Of a DNA stretch of 64,000 nt, positions 12,334-23,261 are shown one piece after another; position 1 is the first letter of the stretch, and the number at the start of each line of letters is the position of its first letter. The notes beneath the pieces were generated by a model. It searched no databases. It saw only the letters and a list, made by a program, of their open reading frames with translations, and had not been told where the DNA came from. The position numbers were made by a program, and so were the translations under genes. Source of the stretch: Sphaerosporella brunnea (Eukaryota; Ascomycota; Pezizomycetes; Pezizales; Pyronemataceae); assembly GCA_008704415.1 (NCBI GenBank), contig VXIS01000033.1, forward strand, positions 1 to 64,000, written 5' to 3'.

Positions 12334-13655
12334 GCTTGCTCTTCTCCTGAAATCAGACAAGAAGAAAAAAAATACCGCACAACTCACACGCACTCACACT
12401 CGCACCCTTACAACAACAACCTGGGGAGGACCCGGCAATCAGGGCCCACTAATTTTCCGCGTTCGATATCTTTTCTCTGCACGGAACTTTACAGCCGCCA
12501 CTGTCCTCGCTGTGAAACGATGCGGATATAACCGGGCTGATGGTATCCGCTTCCCTGAGCTTTCAAGGCCTTGGAAGGCAAGGTATGCGATGATGGCTTG
12601 CCGGAGGTTTTGCTTGACGCAGCAAGATAGGAGAGTAGAGACAAATCAATGACAGTCAAGGATTCGAGACGCGCAACAAAAACGAGGCGGTAAAACAGCG
12701 GCGGCGAGGCGATGACAGTCCAATCCAATCCCGAACGGAAGGATGACCGGCTGGGTGAAGTCGCGACAGCGGTGGAGTTGTAGCCGAAGTCCTTTGCGTG
12801 CTTGCTTTCGTGATTCGTCGCGGAAGGTATGTATAGCTCGTATCTTCGATGGCAGACTACTGTGGTGAGTGGTTGGGAGGAATAGCGTGATGTTGTTGCG
12901 GGTTCTTGGGTTCTGGGTAACCAACGGCTCCGATGGATGACGACGAATCCTAGCCGTGCATACTGAGTGCTTGCTGGTGTAACCATCAATCTCACCACCA
13001 CCACCACCCCAGCTTCGAGAAGCTCTCTGGCTCGGAGACGGGCACAGGCATAAGCAGAAATCAAACAATAGAAATGGCCCATGCTCTCGGCATCTTCTCT
13101 GCCGAGTAGCTATGCTTGTTCTGCTGTCTCCAACAAGCAAACGAAGGAAGGCAGTCTGTCGTAAGCTCTGCATCAAACCCCAGAACTTTGCAAGGAGAAG
13201 CTGTTTGAACTCTGCACCTCTAGTGAAGCCGGCGAGACCCACGGCAGGTAGAGTAGTATTGCGTTTGAAGATGAATCGGCTATGGATGGTCAACACTGCT
13301 GCCGATGCTGGCGGTGCGGGGACTATGTATTTCAAATCGACTCGAACTGCCGAGCTCACGGCGTTTCACAACAAATTCTGTGCATCCCTTCACGTACATG
13401 CATGTATGTACTCAAGTATGTACTTAGTGGATACTCTAGTCATACTCGACTCTGGATTCTGGAAGCACAAACCTCCATGCGGCTCTGAAATCATGTGAGT
13501 GACCGCCGGGTAGCTACTCCATCGTAGTTACGCTAACAACCCCGTTGCTTCACGCTAACGGACGCGAAAACAAACGCGTAAACCAAACATCATCACCTTG
13601 CCGGACTCCCCACAAGCACCCACATCCACATCCACATCAACACCCCACATCCACA

Positions 13656-14419
13656 ATGCCCATAATCACTCGCGAATCAACAGCAGTCGTAACCGAGCAT
13701 CTCGGTTGGACTCCTCTCGTCCGTTCTCCGTCCCTCCTCCAGCGCCTCGCTGGCTAACCTGCAGCACCCTAGACTCTGGTAGACGACATCATCAACTCGT
13801 TGGGCGAGCTGATGTACGGAGGTGTGGAATCCCTCGAAAACATGTTGATGTCCTTCCCTCCCGAAGTCCTTGGCTTCAAGACGCCCGCGGGAACAATCCG
13901 CGACACGGATGACTCGGGCGCGCCGGAATGGACAGAAGACGAAGCGAACGAGATCCAGAAGGGAATCACGCAGCTAGAAACGCTATGGGAGAATGCCATC
14001 GACAGCAACTTCGACAAATTCGAGATCTTCGTTATGCGAAACATCATGGCGATTGAGCCGGAACTGGTGCCATGGGTTAGATTAGAGCACCACAAAGTTA
14101 GTCTCCTCTCCAGCTGCTTCCACCCCTCCGCGCTGACAGCGAGTGGCAGGACCTCGATTTCGGCTCGCTTCCGGCCGCACCCACTTCGGACAGCATGGAA
14201 ATCGACTCAGCGCAACCACCTGTGCTCGCCGCCGAATTCCGAAATAGCCTGCGCGAACTGCGACAAACATTCCTCGCAACCCTCCAGGTGAACCTGCAAC
14301 TGCGCGCTGAGAAATCGCGCAACGCCAAGATGATCTCGGATCTAGAAACACTTGTCTCGTCCCTCTCTCCCTCATACCAGGGACCCCCAACGGTGTTCTC
14401 TCCCCTCGCCGGCGCCTGA
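13656..14419 (+). CDS. mis12: Mis12/Mtw1 kinetochore protein, left copy ending at the palindrome centre
   Basis: Mis12 is a subunit of the MIND/Mis12 complex, which links the inner kinetochore to the outer KMN network. Exon 1 (13656-13718) ends in TEHLGWTPL. Exon 2 (13773-14096) continues TLVDDIINSLGELMYGG and ends near a PWVRLEHHK segment; both are typical of the Mis12 N-terminal domain. Exon 3 contains WQDLDFGSLP and a helical LRELRQTFLATLQVNLQLRAEK stretch. The second intron is uncertain: CAG at 14137-14139 is the best acceptor but breaks the frame, whereas AG at 14142-14143 keeps it (47 nt, GTTAGT donor). The protein is about 220 residues. Pezizomycotina homologues are usually longer, and here the stop codon is the three-base palindrome spacer itself, so the C-terminus is probably truncated. 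Confidence 0.8.
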
Positions 14420-15180
14420 GGCGCCGGCGAGGGGAGAGAACACCGTTGGGGGTCCCTGGTATGAGGGAGAGAGGGACGAGACAAGTGTTTCTAGATCCGA
14501 GATCATCTTGGCGTTGCGCGATTTCTCAGCGCGCAGTTGCAGGTTCACCTGGAGGGTTGCGAGGAATGTTTGTCGCAGTTCGCGCAGGCTATTTCGGAAT
14601 TCGGCGGCGAGCACAGGTGGTTGCGCTGAGTCGATTTCCATGCTGTCCGAAGTGGGTGCGGCCGGAAGCGAGCCGAAATCGAGGTCCTGCCACTCGCTGT
14701 CAGCGCGGAGGGGTGGAAGCAGCTGGAGAGGAGACTAACTTTGTGGTGCTCTAATCTAACCCATGGCACCAGTTCCGGCTCAATCGCCATGATGTTTCGC
14801 ATAACGAAGATCTCGAATTTGTCGAAGTTGCTGTCGATGGCATTCTCCCATAGCGTTTCTAGCTGCGTGATTCCCTTCTGGATCTCGTTCGCTTCGTCTT
14901 CTGTCCATTCCGGCGCGCCCGAGTCATCCGTGTCGCGGATTGTTCCCGCGGGCGTCTTGAAGCCAAGGACTTCGGGAGGGAAGGACATCAACATGTTTTC
15001 GAGGGATTCCACACCTCCGTACATCAGCTCGCCCAACGAGTTGATGATGTCGTCTACCAGAGTCTAGGGTGCTGCAGGTTAGCCAGCGAGGCGCTGGAGG
15101 AGGGACGGAGAACGGACGAGAGGAGTCCAACCGAGATGCTCGGTTACGACTGCTGTTGATTCGCGAGTGATTATGGGCAT
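14372..15180 (-). CDS. mis12: Mis12/Mtw1 kinetochore protein, right copy reading through the palindrome centre
   Basis: This is the same gene as at 13656-14419, on the minus strand, with exons 15118-15180, 14740-15063 and 14372-14692. The protein is identical through SPLAGA. The spacer reads TCA on this strand, so translation continues into the antisense of the other copy. It adds about 15 residues (SGAGEGREHRWGSLV) before a stop at 14372. This tail is an accident of the inverted junction and not a family sequence. Neither copy in the window therefore carries a credible native C-terminus, which implies that the true 3' end of the gene is missing from this assembly. Confidence 0.8.
14411..14425. 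other. Centre of the palindrome (GGCGCC-TGA-GGCGCC)
   Basis: The two arms meet at a 3-base non-palindromic spacer, TGA, at 14417-14419, flanked by GGCGCC on both sides. The surrounding 18 bases on each side are GC-rich and perfectly complementary, so a single strand here could fold into a tight hairpin. On the plus strand the spacer is an in-frame stop codon of Mis12. On the minus strand it reads TCA and is not a stop. Confidence 0.95.
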
Positions 15181-17950
15181 TGTGGATGTGGGGTGTTGAT
15201 GTGGATGTGGATGTGGGTGCTTGTGGGGAGTCCGGCAAGGTGATGATGTTTGGTTTACGCGTTTGTTTTCGCGTCCGTTAGCGTGAAGCAACGGGGTTGT
15301 TAGCGTAACTACGATGGAGTAGCTACCCGGCGGTCACTCACATGATTTCAGAGCCGCATGGAGGTTTGTGCTTCCAGAATCCAGAGTCGAGTATGACTAG
15401 AGTATCCACTAAGTACATACTTGAGTACATACATGCATGTACGTGAAGGGATGCACAGAATTTGTTGTGAAACGCCGTGAGCTCGGCAGTTCGAGTCGAT
15501 TTGAAATACATAGTCCCCGCACCGCCAGCATCGGCAGCAGTGTTGACCATCCATAGCCGATTCATCTTCAAACGCAATACTACTCTACCTGCCGTGGGTC
15601 TCGCCGGCTTCACTAGAGGTGCAGAGTTCAAACAGCTTCTCCTTGCAAAGTTCTGGGGTTTGATGCAGAGCTTACGACAGACTGCCTTCCTTCGTTTGCT
15701 TGTTGGAGACAGCAGAACAAGCATAGCTACTCGGCAGAGAAGATGCCGAGAGCATGGGCCATTTCTATTGTTTGATTTCTGCTTATGCCTGTGCCCGTCT
15801 CCGAGCCAGAGAGCTTCTCGAAGCTGGGGTGGTGGTGGTGGTGAGATTGATGGTTACACCAGCAAGCACTCAGTATGCACGGCTAGGATTCGTCGTCATC
15901 CATCGGAGCCGTTGGTTACCCAGAACCCAAGAACCCGCAACAACATCACGCTATTCCTCCCAACCACTCACCACAGTAGTCTGCCATCGAAGATACGAGC
16001 TATACATACCTTCCGCGACGAATCACGAAAGCAAGCACGCAAAGGACTTCGGCTACAACTCCACCGCTGTCGCGACTTCACCCAGCCGGTCATCCTTCCG
16101 TTCGGGATTGGATTGGACTGTCATCGCCTCGCCGCCGCTGTTTTACCGCCTCGTTTTTGTTGCGCGTCTCGAATCCTTGACTGTCATTGATTTGTCTCTA
16201 CTCTCCTATCTTGCTGCGTCAAGCAAAACCTCCGGCAAGCCATCATCGCATACCTTGCCTTCCAAGGCCTTGAAAGCTCAGGGAAGCGGATACCATCAGC
16301 CCGGTTATATCCGCATCGTTTCACAGCGAGGACAGTGGCGGCTGTAAAGTTCCGTGCAGAGAAAAGATATCGAACGCGGAAAATTAGTGGGCCCTGATTG
16401 CCGGGTCCTCCCCAGGTTGTTGTTGTAAGGGTGCGAGTGTGAGTGCGTGTGAGTTGTGCGGTATTTTTTTTCTTCTTGTCTGATTTCAGGAGAAGAGCAA
16501 GCCAAAGCAAAGCAAAGCAAAGCAAAGCAAAGCAAGTCAGAGACCAAGCGAAGCAGAGCGTACCGTCGCGTGATCTTTTCTTTGCTCGATAGGTACCAGC
16601 TGCACCTGTCTCAGCGCTCGGTGCTCAACTGTTGCTGCCTGGCCGATTATCATCGACAGCAGACAAATCTCTGCGCACGTTCCCTCCTCCCCTCCTCAAT
16701 CTGCGTTGTTGCATCGAAGCACTCTTATCGAAACGAAAGACGTTGAACAAAGCTGCGCGTCTGCAGAGGTGAGCATTTCCGTCCAATCACAGCCCGATGA
16801 ATGCACGATTACAGCCGTACGAAATCTGACTCCGAGATGAGAGTCCATCCGGGGAAAAAAGGCTGATCACCTGGTTCAGAACTTCAAAGAGATTGGATTT
16901 GCAAGAAAGTTAGACGAAAGGTACGATTCTACCACCCACAATCATCAAAGTTCTTCCCGTCAGGTTTCCTAAGTTTCCCGATACACACCTTACATCCTTC
17001 TTTTGTTGCTTGTTGCTTGCTTTTCTTCTTTCGCTGGCCCTCTCGCGCTCTAGCGATATTGATGTTCCGGCCGGTCGTTTGTTTCCCGCTGAGGTCTTTT
17101 TTTGCTTGTCGTTTTTGCCTGCCTAAGTCCCGCGTCTTTTTTTTTTTTTTTTTTTTTTTCCTGCAGTCGCAGAATCGTCTCCAGAAATGCGCAGCTTTTA
17201 TGATACCTTAAGGTTAGACTGTCTATCTGACAAAAAGTTTCCTCACTGATACCCCCCACCATCCTCAATCTGGCCGACCGAGAATCTTTTTTATACCCCA
17301 CGCGCGGCTGGCAGGTTTGGGACGTCGAACAACTTTAGCCAATCCATACCGTGGATTTGGGGTGCGACGACGCCAAGTACCCAGCTGGTGGGATTCGGAA
17401 CTCTTGCCTTCCCGTGTTCGTTTGCCCCGGAAAAAAAAACGAAAGAAAAAAAACTATAGAACAAGTAGAGAGATTCGACTTTTAATCTCGATCCACCGAT
17501 TCTTCTGCGGGCGGGAGCCTCGAGATCTTCGCCAAAAAGAACCCCACGGCCCGCCAACAAAAATTCACCGCTTCACGGCGTAGCACCAGATCTACACCAC
17601 ATACATCACCCCTCTACTCTACAAGCTGCACCAACACACATCACATTCCCTACCTGCAAACACATCTGTCCCGACAGCCTCATCGAGAACCCGTTCCTCG
17701 TGGACTCGCGTGAGGCCGGATATGGAAGAAGCCTTTGCCAGATAGACAGTCTTTCCTATCTTTCAATTGCAAATCAGTCACATATACTTCACTTCACTTC
17801 ACTTCACTTCACTTCACACGTCACAACGACATTTCATAACCACTCATCTTGTTTGTTTATTTCTTCTTTCGCGAAAGGCTCTTTTTTTTCTTGTGCATCC
17901 ATTGCGTTTTCATCGTCGTCATAATTGTCACTGGGGGCTACCTGAGTATC
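15181..17950. other. Divergent Mis12-Gtr2 intergenic region, right arm
   Basis: This is the mirror of 10887-13655. A 14-bp sequence AGACTGTCTATCTG at 17216-17229 recurs inverted at 17739-17752, about 510 bp away and about 200 bp from the Gtr2 start. Between them lies a T-run, a TTTATACCCC TATA-like site near 17289, and pyrimidine-rich tracts. I see no supported protein-coding gene. Confidence 0.5.
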
Positions 17951-19432
17951 ATGTGGAAAAATACGAGGTTCCTTGATGAAACTGATCTGGATTCTGCGTC
18001 GACGGCACAGCCGAGACAACCAAAGTTTGGGAGAAGGAGCTCATACTCACTAGAGAGATTCCTGCAGGAACCGGACGAACAAGAGCTCTCGCCAGCTTCA
18101 AGTGTCGAAGCTCGCTACCTAGACACCGCCGAATTTTCTCGGCGACGCAAAAGAATGCAGAGCCCAACCTCAAGCACAGGACCGTATGGCGGTGCACCTC
18201 CTCCTGTGAGCGGGCGGAGGCCGAGGCTGTTATTAATGGGGCAGAGAAGGCTGGTGTCACCGTTGTGTTGTTACCAATATTTGCTATTGCTAATCAGTTC
18301 TATAGGAGTGGAAAATCATCAATAGCATCTGTGGTTTTCCACAAGATGCCTCCTACAGAGACTCTCTTCCTGGAATCAACCACGAGGATTCAAAAAGACC
18401 CGATACAGTGTGTATCCCTCCGGATGTGCATTCGCTCGCCGCTGCACGCTGACATATTGCAAGCTCCTTCATGGACTTTCAGGTCTGGGACTTTCCTGGC
18501 CAGCTTGATTACATGGACGACACCTTTGACTTCGACCACATCTTTGGCGAGATCGGTGCGCTCATCTGGGTGATTGACGCGCAAGACGAGATTCTTGACC
18601 CCTTGTCCCGGCTGCACAACACCATCATCGCGCTTCAGCGCTCATACCCCCAAGTCAACGTTGAGGTGTTTATCCACAAAGTTGACGGTTTGTCCGATGA
18701 GTACAAGCTCGACACCCAACGCGACATTATGCAGCGGACCCAAGACGAGCTTGCGGATGCAGGCTACGATAACGTGCAGATCTCTTACCATCTCACGAGT
18801 ATTTACGACCACAGCATCTTCGAAGCATTCTCGAAAGTTATCCAGAAACTCCTTCCACAGCTGGGAACTCTAGAGAACTTGCTCAACGTCCTTTGCAGCA
18901 ACTCTGGCATTGAAAAGGCGTTCTTGTTCGATGTGCTTAGCAAGATCTATATTGCTACAGACTCCTCGCCGGTCGATGTACAGAGCTACGAGATTTGTAG
19001 CGACTTCATCGATGTCATTGTCGATATTTCTGAGATCTATGGGTATTTCCCTCCCCGCCTCTCACTTCTCCGCCAATAACTGACCCGCCTCAGCCACGAC
19101 CGCAAGGGAGATCCACAAGAAAACGGTCAGATCTCTCCGCCCGTCTCACTCGGTCGAATTGTAGAGGAGGAACAGCTCCCGGAGGTCAGCAGCATTATCC
19201 GCCTGCAGAACGGGATGGTGCTGTATCTTCGCGAGATCAACAAGTAAGCCGTGCCCGTGGGTTGAAATGAATGGTTGCTGACTATGATGGCAGGTTTTTG
19301 GCATTGATCTGTTTGATGCGCAAGGAAAGCATTGAGCGCCAGGGTCTGGTGGACTACAATGTGCAGATATTTCAGCAAGCGTTGCAGAGAGTATTTGAGC
19401 TTGGAGGTGGAGGCGGTGGAGGCTTGCGGTAG
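17951..19432 (+). CDS. gtr2: Rag GTPase Gtr2 (RagC/D type)
   Basis: Gtr2 pairs with Gtr1 at the vacuole (the EGO complex in yeast) to signal amino-acid status to TORC1. Exons are 17951-18249, 18306-18407, 18464-19042, 19094-19243 and 19294-19432, giving 422 residues. Family signatures are a P-loop GQRRSGKS (near residue 97), [17 protein letters not shown], the switch II motif WDFPGQLDY, and HKVDG in place of NKxD. A roadblock-type C-terminal half ends in a poly-Gly stretch. Intron 1 splits the P-loop and has a GC donor (GCTGGT) with TATAG acceptor and a CTAAT branch site; no GT donor restores the P-loop. The first 90 residues are a low-complexity extension compared with yeast Gtr2. The first in-frame ATG (MWKN) was used as start. 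Confidence 0.88.
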
Positions 19433-20210
19433 TTGCACCTTGCGAGTGAGGTTGAGAGCTCGAGATAGTTGCAGGCGCTAAGGAGTTATCTTATACTTTG
19501 CTTGATTTTCTTGTTTTTGTTTTTTTCTTTCTTTTTTTTTCTTTTCTTTTCTTGAGTCTTGTTGGGATGTTGATTAGTGGATAGATGTACTGAGGGTGGC
19601 TATTTTCTTCAGATCATATCTGTAGGGTGGGTTTGTAATACTTGATGCGTTATTCTCCGCTATTTGCACTTGCTTTGGCAGACAAGCTCTAGCTATATCC
19701 TTGCGTCACGCACGTGCATCAGAGGGAGTGATCCATGAGGCGATACTGATTGCTGCCGTCACAGTCCTTTTGCGGCCAGAAAGGACAACTGGGAGTGACG
19801 GTAAATACCAATTGTCAAGCTGGCAACCTGTCACATCGAGCAGCTGCAGGAAACCTTCGAGGACTGATAGATTAAATTGGATTATATCAATTGTGTATTG
19901 AGATTTCTCGGGCTTGTTCATGAAGACGGCCATTCAGATGAATCACATCTCTCCCCTTCAGCATGGGGTTGCAAAGGCTGGCTGGCTGGTGCGGGCCCTC
20001 CCGTTCGTTGCCCAGCCCGACTAACTCGATCGAGTGCGAATCTATGCAAACGACACTCAAAAGCACTCCCCCTTCTCCTCCCTTTCTTCTTCCTGATCCC
20101 CCCCCCGCCCCAAAACAACCTCTTCAGCATTCACTGCTCCCCGTACCCTTTTGGATTTTTGCATCTCTGTCCATTGCTTTAGGCAATTTACTTTCCTTCT
20201 AATCAACACA
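19433..20210. other. Intergenic, right arm
   Basis: This is the mirror of 8627-9404. It holds T-rich and C-rich low-complexity tracts only, and no gene is seen. Confidence 0.5.
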
Positions 20211-21326
20211 ATGAGCTTTTTTCTTTCCCTTTCGCAACTTTTGCCTCTCCTGGCCATCATTCCAATTGTCAAGGGTCAAACTTACTTTTCTGCTGGAGGA
20301 GCCTGCACTCCGCTGTGTGAGAGCATTTACCGTGATGCTCGTGAGTTGTGTCTGTTGTTGTTGCTCTCCAACCCTCACTAATACTTGTGGCTTCAGAGGT
20401 CTGTAAACTCTCCTCCGAGCCCTTCCAACTCGATCCGCTCGGCTTCAACTCTACCTGTCTCTGCAACGGCGATTCCTTCCGTGAACGAGCACCAGCCTGT
20501 ATCGACTGTCTCTTCCGCAGCGTGATCGAAGAGGATGCTCGAGAGTACCTTCTCAGAGGCATGGATGGTTGTACTAAGAGTGTTGGGCTCCCAGCTTGTC
20601 CCAAAAGCTGCGAGGGCATCGAGGCATTGATGGTTAATTGTGGAGAGGAAGATGCAACAAAGGCTGCCGCCGCCGCCGCCGCTGCCGCCGCCGCTGCTGC
20701 TGCTGCTTCGTTAGCAGCAGTGGCAGCAGATGAGAACGAAGCTGCGTCTGGGGAGGCTACTACTGCTACGGTGACTAAGACAGCTGCCCCTACTGGGTGA
20801 GTTAAGTCTGGTCCCTGGATTTCTTGTGACAGAGCTGATGATAATATCTTCCAGCTTCGAACGAAGGAAAGTCAAAGAGGACCACACCAACAAGTGCATC
20901 TGCAAGCCCGAGAACAAAGCCATCGTCGAGAAGTGCTACAGTTGCCTCAAGAACTACGACGTGACCGCAGCCGGGGGTGTCATCCTTCCCGTGCATCGAT
21001 GCGACCCCAACTACGGTATTACTGGCCCTCTATATCGGCTTCCCAACAACCCAGACGAAGACAACGATGATGATGATGACGAGCTTGGTGTCAGCAAAGG
21101 TGGTGTAAGTCTTGATTCGAACCCGAGTGCTATTCCTTCCGCTACGGACGTGGGCGCTGCGACGAAGGTTACTAAGGCTCGCGCTCGACCTACTCGACAG
21201 AGAAAAAATAAGAAGCAGAAGAGCTTGGCAGGCCCCAACACGGTGGGAGAGGTTTTCACCGCGGTATGGTGGATTGGTGTGCAGATTTTGTGTGTTGTCG
21301 GGGCAGCAGTTTATTTTGCTTTGTAA
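20211..21326 (+). CDS. Cys-rich secreted/membrane protein with poly-Ala tract
   Basis: I do not recognise the family. Exons are 20211-20340, 20397-20796 and 20855-21326, all with GT-AG introns, giving 333 residues. A hydrophobic signal peptide (about residues 1-22, cleavage before QTYF) precedes a domain with many cysteines (CTPLCES, CLCNGDS, CIDCLF, CPKSC), as in fungal extracellular proteins of unknown function. A run of about 16 alanines follows. A second cysteine group (CICKPEN, CYSCLKN) and an acidic DEDNDDDDDE patch come next. Then there is a basic KARARPTRQRKNKKQK segment and a final hydrophobic stretch of about 20 residues that is either a membrane anchor or a GPI signal. A surface location is inferred. 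The Ala tract is encoded by a GCC/GCT microsatellite at about 20665-20708 and may vary in length. Confidence 0.75.
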
Positions 21327-21954
21327 AGGTTGGTTTCTTTCACTTTGATTGTGTGGAGTGATGGATAATTGACCATCTTGCTAGGAGTCTTTCACTTCGA
21401 CGATACACTCTCAGGGCTCGTTTTGGTGGTATGGTATGGTTCATACATAGGGCGCTTGATGGATGTTGTGCCTGTTTATACGTTTATTCTTTCGGACTGT
21501 GTTTTCAGTGGATGTTGATGGTTGATGGTTAGTTGGAGGACTTGCATTGTCATGTTCGAGGCGGGAGGAGAACGTGACTATCCTTGTGGTGTTTGGCCGT
21601 ATCGATATCATTAATGAAGAGGCATGAACAAGCCCCGCATTTTCACCAACATCCAGGTCATGTCTAGATATCTCACGTCTACTTATCCGGGTAGGTGATG
21701 CTCGCACGTCGACGTCCAATAGCCTGTGGCACGTTGTTCAGAGACGAATCACACGATCCCGCCTGTCGATCTTGTGCACCCCTCACTCTAACGCTGGATG
21801 GCTGCGTCCCGATATCCGCATGGCCCGCAGGGATCATCACCCTCCCTCCTTCCGCGACCCGCATATTTTCCCTTGCGCGCGCAACGGTGTCCAGAGCTTT
21901 ACCTCGTCTCTCACCACCACAACACCTCTCGCTCGCTCCACCAAAACAATCGCA
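21327..21954. other. MAPR promoter region, right arm
   Basis: This is the mirror of 6883-7510. No features are recognised beyond the probable promoter and 5' leader. Confidence 0.5.
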
Positions 21955-22830
21955 ATGTCGGAGATTTCGGACGTACGCCAACGCAAACCACTCCCTCTGC
22001 CGGACGAACCGTCACCCTCGAAAAAGAAGACCAAAAATGAAGACGACGACGCGAACCTGATCGACAACCCGCGGTTCGGCATCAGTATCCTCGACGTGCT
22101 GCGGGTGCTCAGCGGGCTGCTGCTGCTCAGCTGCATATTCAGCTGGCTGATCACGGACGGTACGAGTCTGACGTGGGGATACCGGCCCCGGATCTCGCGC
22201 TGGCGCACGTTGAAGGCGTTTTTTGTATACGGCCCCACCCACCCACCCACCCTCCCTATCGATATATCTGCTAACACAAGCACATCATGGTGGTGGTGGC
22301 AGCAACCGGCGGTAAACCTCACGGACGCGGAACTGGCGCTCTACGACGGCACGGACCCCACGCGGCCCATCTACGTGGCCATCAACGGCAGCGTCTTCGA
22401 CGTGTCGGCAAACCCGGCCATGTACGGGCCCGGCGGCGGCTACCACTTTTTTGCGGGCCGCGACGCCGCACGCGCGTACGTGTCGGGCTGCTTCGCCGAG
22501 GACCTGACGTGGGATCTGCGCGGCCTCGAGGAGATGTATATTACCGGCCGCGGCAGGGAGGAGGACGAAGCCGAGCTGGCCGAGATTTCGCAGCTGCGTG
22601 GCAGGGAGGGCATGGACGGGAGGATCCGCTGGTTGCAGTCGCGCAGGGACAAGCGGAGAAAAGAGGCCTGGCAGAAGGTTGCGAAGCAGGTTGATCATTG
22701 GGATCGCTTCTTTAGAGCGCACGAGAGGTATTTTTATGTCGGCAGGGTTGTGCATGAGAGTTTGGATGGGAAGCCGGTGAGGGAGCTTTGTAAGAAGGGT
22801 GGGAAGAGGAAGCCGAGTTCTTCGAAGTAA
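21955..22830 (+). CDS. MAPR (Dap1-like) cytochrome-b5-fold heme-binding membrane protein
   Basis: Membrane-associated progesterone receptor proteins bind heme through a cytochrome-b5-like fold and support cytochrome P450 function and sterol metabolism at the ER. The product is 265 residues. A charged N-terminus (residues 1-40) is followed by one transmembrane segment (about 46-68, ISILDVLRVLSGLLLLSCIF). The cytochrome-b5-like domain lies at about 95-200 (LTDAELALYDG, PIYVAINGSVFDVS, YGPGGGYHFFAGRDA). The tail is long, basic and Lys/Arg-rich. The YGPGGGYHFFAGRDAARA segment is the diagnostic MAPR motif with its heme-contact tyrosines. A 78-nt intron (22225-22302, CTAAC branch site) lies between the membrane segment and the domain; retention would keep the frame and add 26 residues. 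The protein is longer than yeast Dap1 but like other Pezizomycotina members of the family. Confidence 0.85.
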   Translation: MSEISDVRQRKPLPLPDEPSPSKKKTKNEDDDANLIDNPRFGISILDVLRVLSGLLLLSCIFSWLITDGTSLTWGYRPRISRWRTLKAFFVYGPTHPPTLPIDISANTSTSWWWWQQPAVNLTDAELALYDGTDPTRPIYVAINGSVFDVSANPAMYGPGGGYHFFAGRDAARAYVSGCFAEDLTWDLRGLEEMYITGRGREEDEAELAEISQLRGREGMDGRIRWLQSRRDKRRKEAWQKVAKQVDHWDRFFRAHERYFYVGRVVHESLDGKPVRELCKKGGKRKPSSSK

Positions 22831-23261
22831 GGAGGGTTGTCGTACTCTATATGCTTTTGCTTTTTTTCTTTTTTTTTCTTTTCGCTTGGGTTTGTTTTTT
22901 GTTTTGGAGTGCGGTTGGTTTCAGGCGGAGCTGGTTTATGTAGCGACTCTTGATATCACCATGTAGTTGAGAATGGACGGGACAATCTACGGACGGCTAA
23001 GCTTCACACTAGAGCTCCAAAATCACAGATTCTCAAGCCACGGTATGGTATTTAACGGCACAACCAGCATCGGAGGAGTAATAGCAGCAGCCGATTTTGT
23101 GCATTAACGCCCGAAGCCAAAGCGAAACAAAAGCCCGACGGACGTATCCATAACCCCGTCTATTTGTCGTCGGCACTGCCAGCGTTTGCGTTGCCAGTCC
23201 CAGGGCGGGAATACATGGGATCCGGCCCACATGGCACGAGCAAAACAGTTGGGGGTAATTT

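Larger units (their letters stand above)
10887..13655. other. 2.8-kb divergent intergenic region between Gtr2 and Mis12
   Basis: This is unusually long for the window and is mirrored at 15181-17950. Open frames of up to 237 codons occur on both strands, but none has a recognisable domain. It contains pentanucleotide repeats, GTGAA at 11020-11050 and TTTGC at 12300-12333, a 22-base A-run at 11678-11699, and pyrimidine-rich tracts (read toward Gtr2) typical of fungal 5' leaders. A 14-bp inverted pair (CAGATAGACAGTCT) flanks part of the region. It probably holds both promoters and long, perhaps spliced, 5' untranslated regions. Confidence 0.5.
1..14416. repeat. Left arm of giant inverted repeat
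   Basis: This arm is the reverse complement of 14420-28812. Paired positions sum to 28836 near the centre, 28837 from about 5.8 to 11.7 kb, and 28813 from about 0.3 to 3.8 kb. The step at 11.7 kb is one base in an A-run (22 A at 11678-11699 against 23 T at 17137-17159). All long reading frames between about 5.8 and 14.4 kb, and between 0.3 and 3.0 kb, translate identically in both arms. Dense small indels occur only at about 1-320 and 3.8-5.7 kb. The arm begins at the first base of the window, so its outer boundary is not visible. Confidence 0.97.

Noticed and set aside
12489..13359. Minus-strand frames of 197 and 237 codons (and their mirrors at 15477-16347)
   Set aside because: They overlap each other in different frames, have no domain and no sensible splice structure, and composition is like antisense or non-coding sequence.
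142..15180. Counting left-arm genes as true extra copies (paralogues)
   Set aside because: Near identity, one-sided indels and the severed Mis12 make an assembly duplication more likely. They are listed but flagged.
17849..17950. Hydrophobic N-terminal extension of Gtr2 (open frame upstream of MWKN)
   Set aside because: The frame opens with TTG and not ATG, it lies in a pyrimidine-rich leader, and Rag GTPases have no membrane segment.
21772..21954. Upstream extension of the MAPR frame
   Set aside because: The extension begins at a non-ATG codon and is compositionally unlike protein. The ATG at 21955 gives a normal N-terminus.
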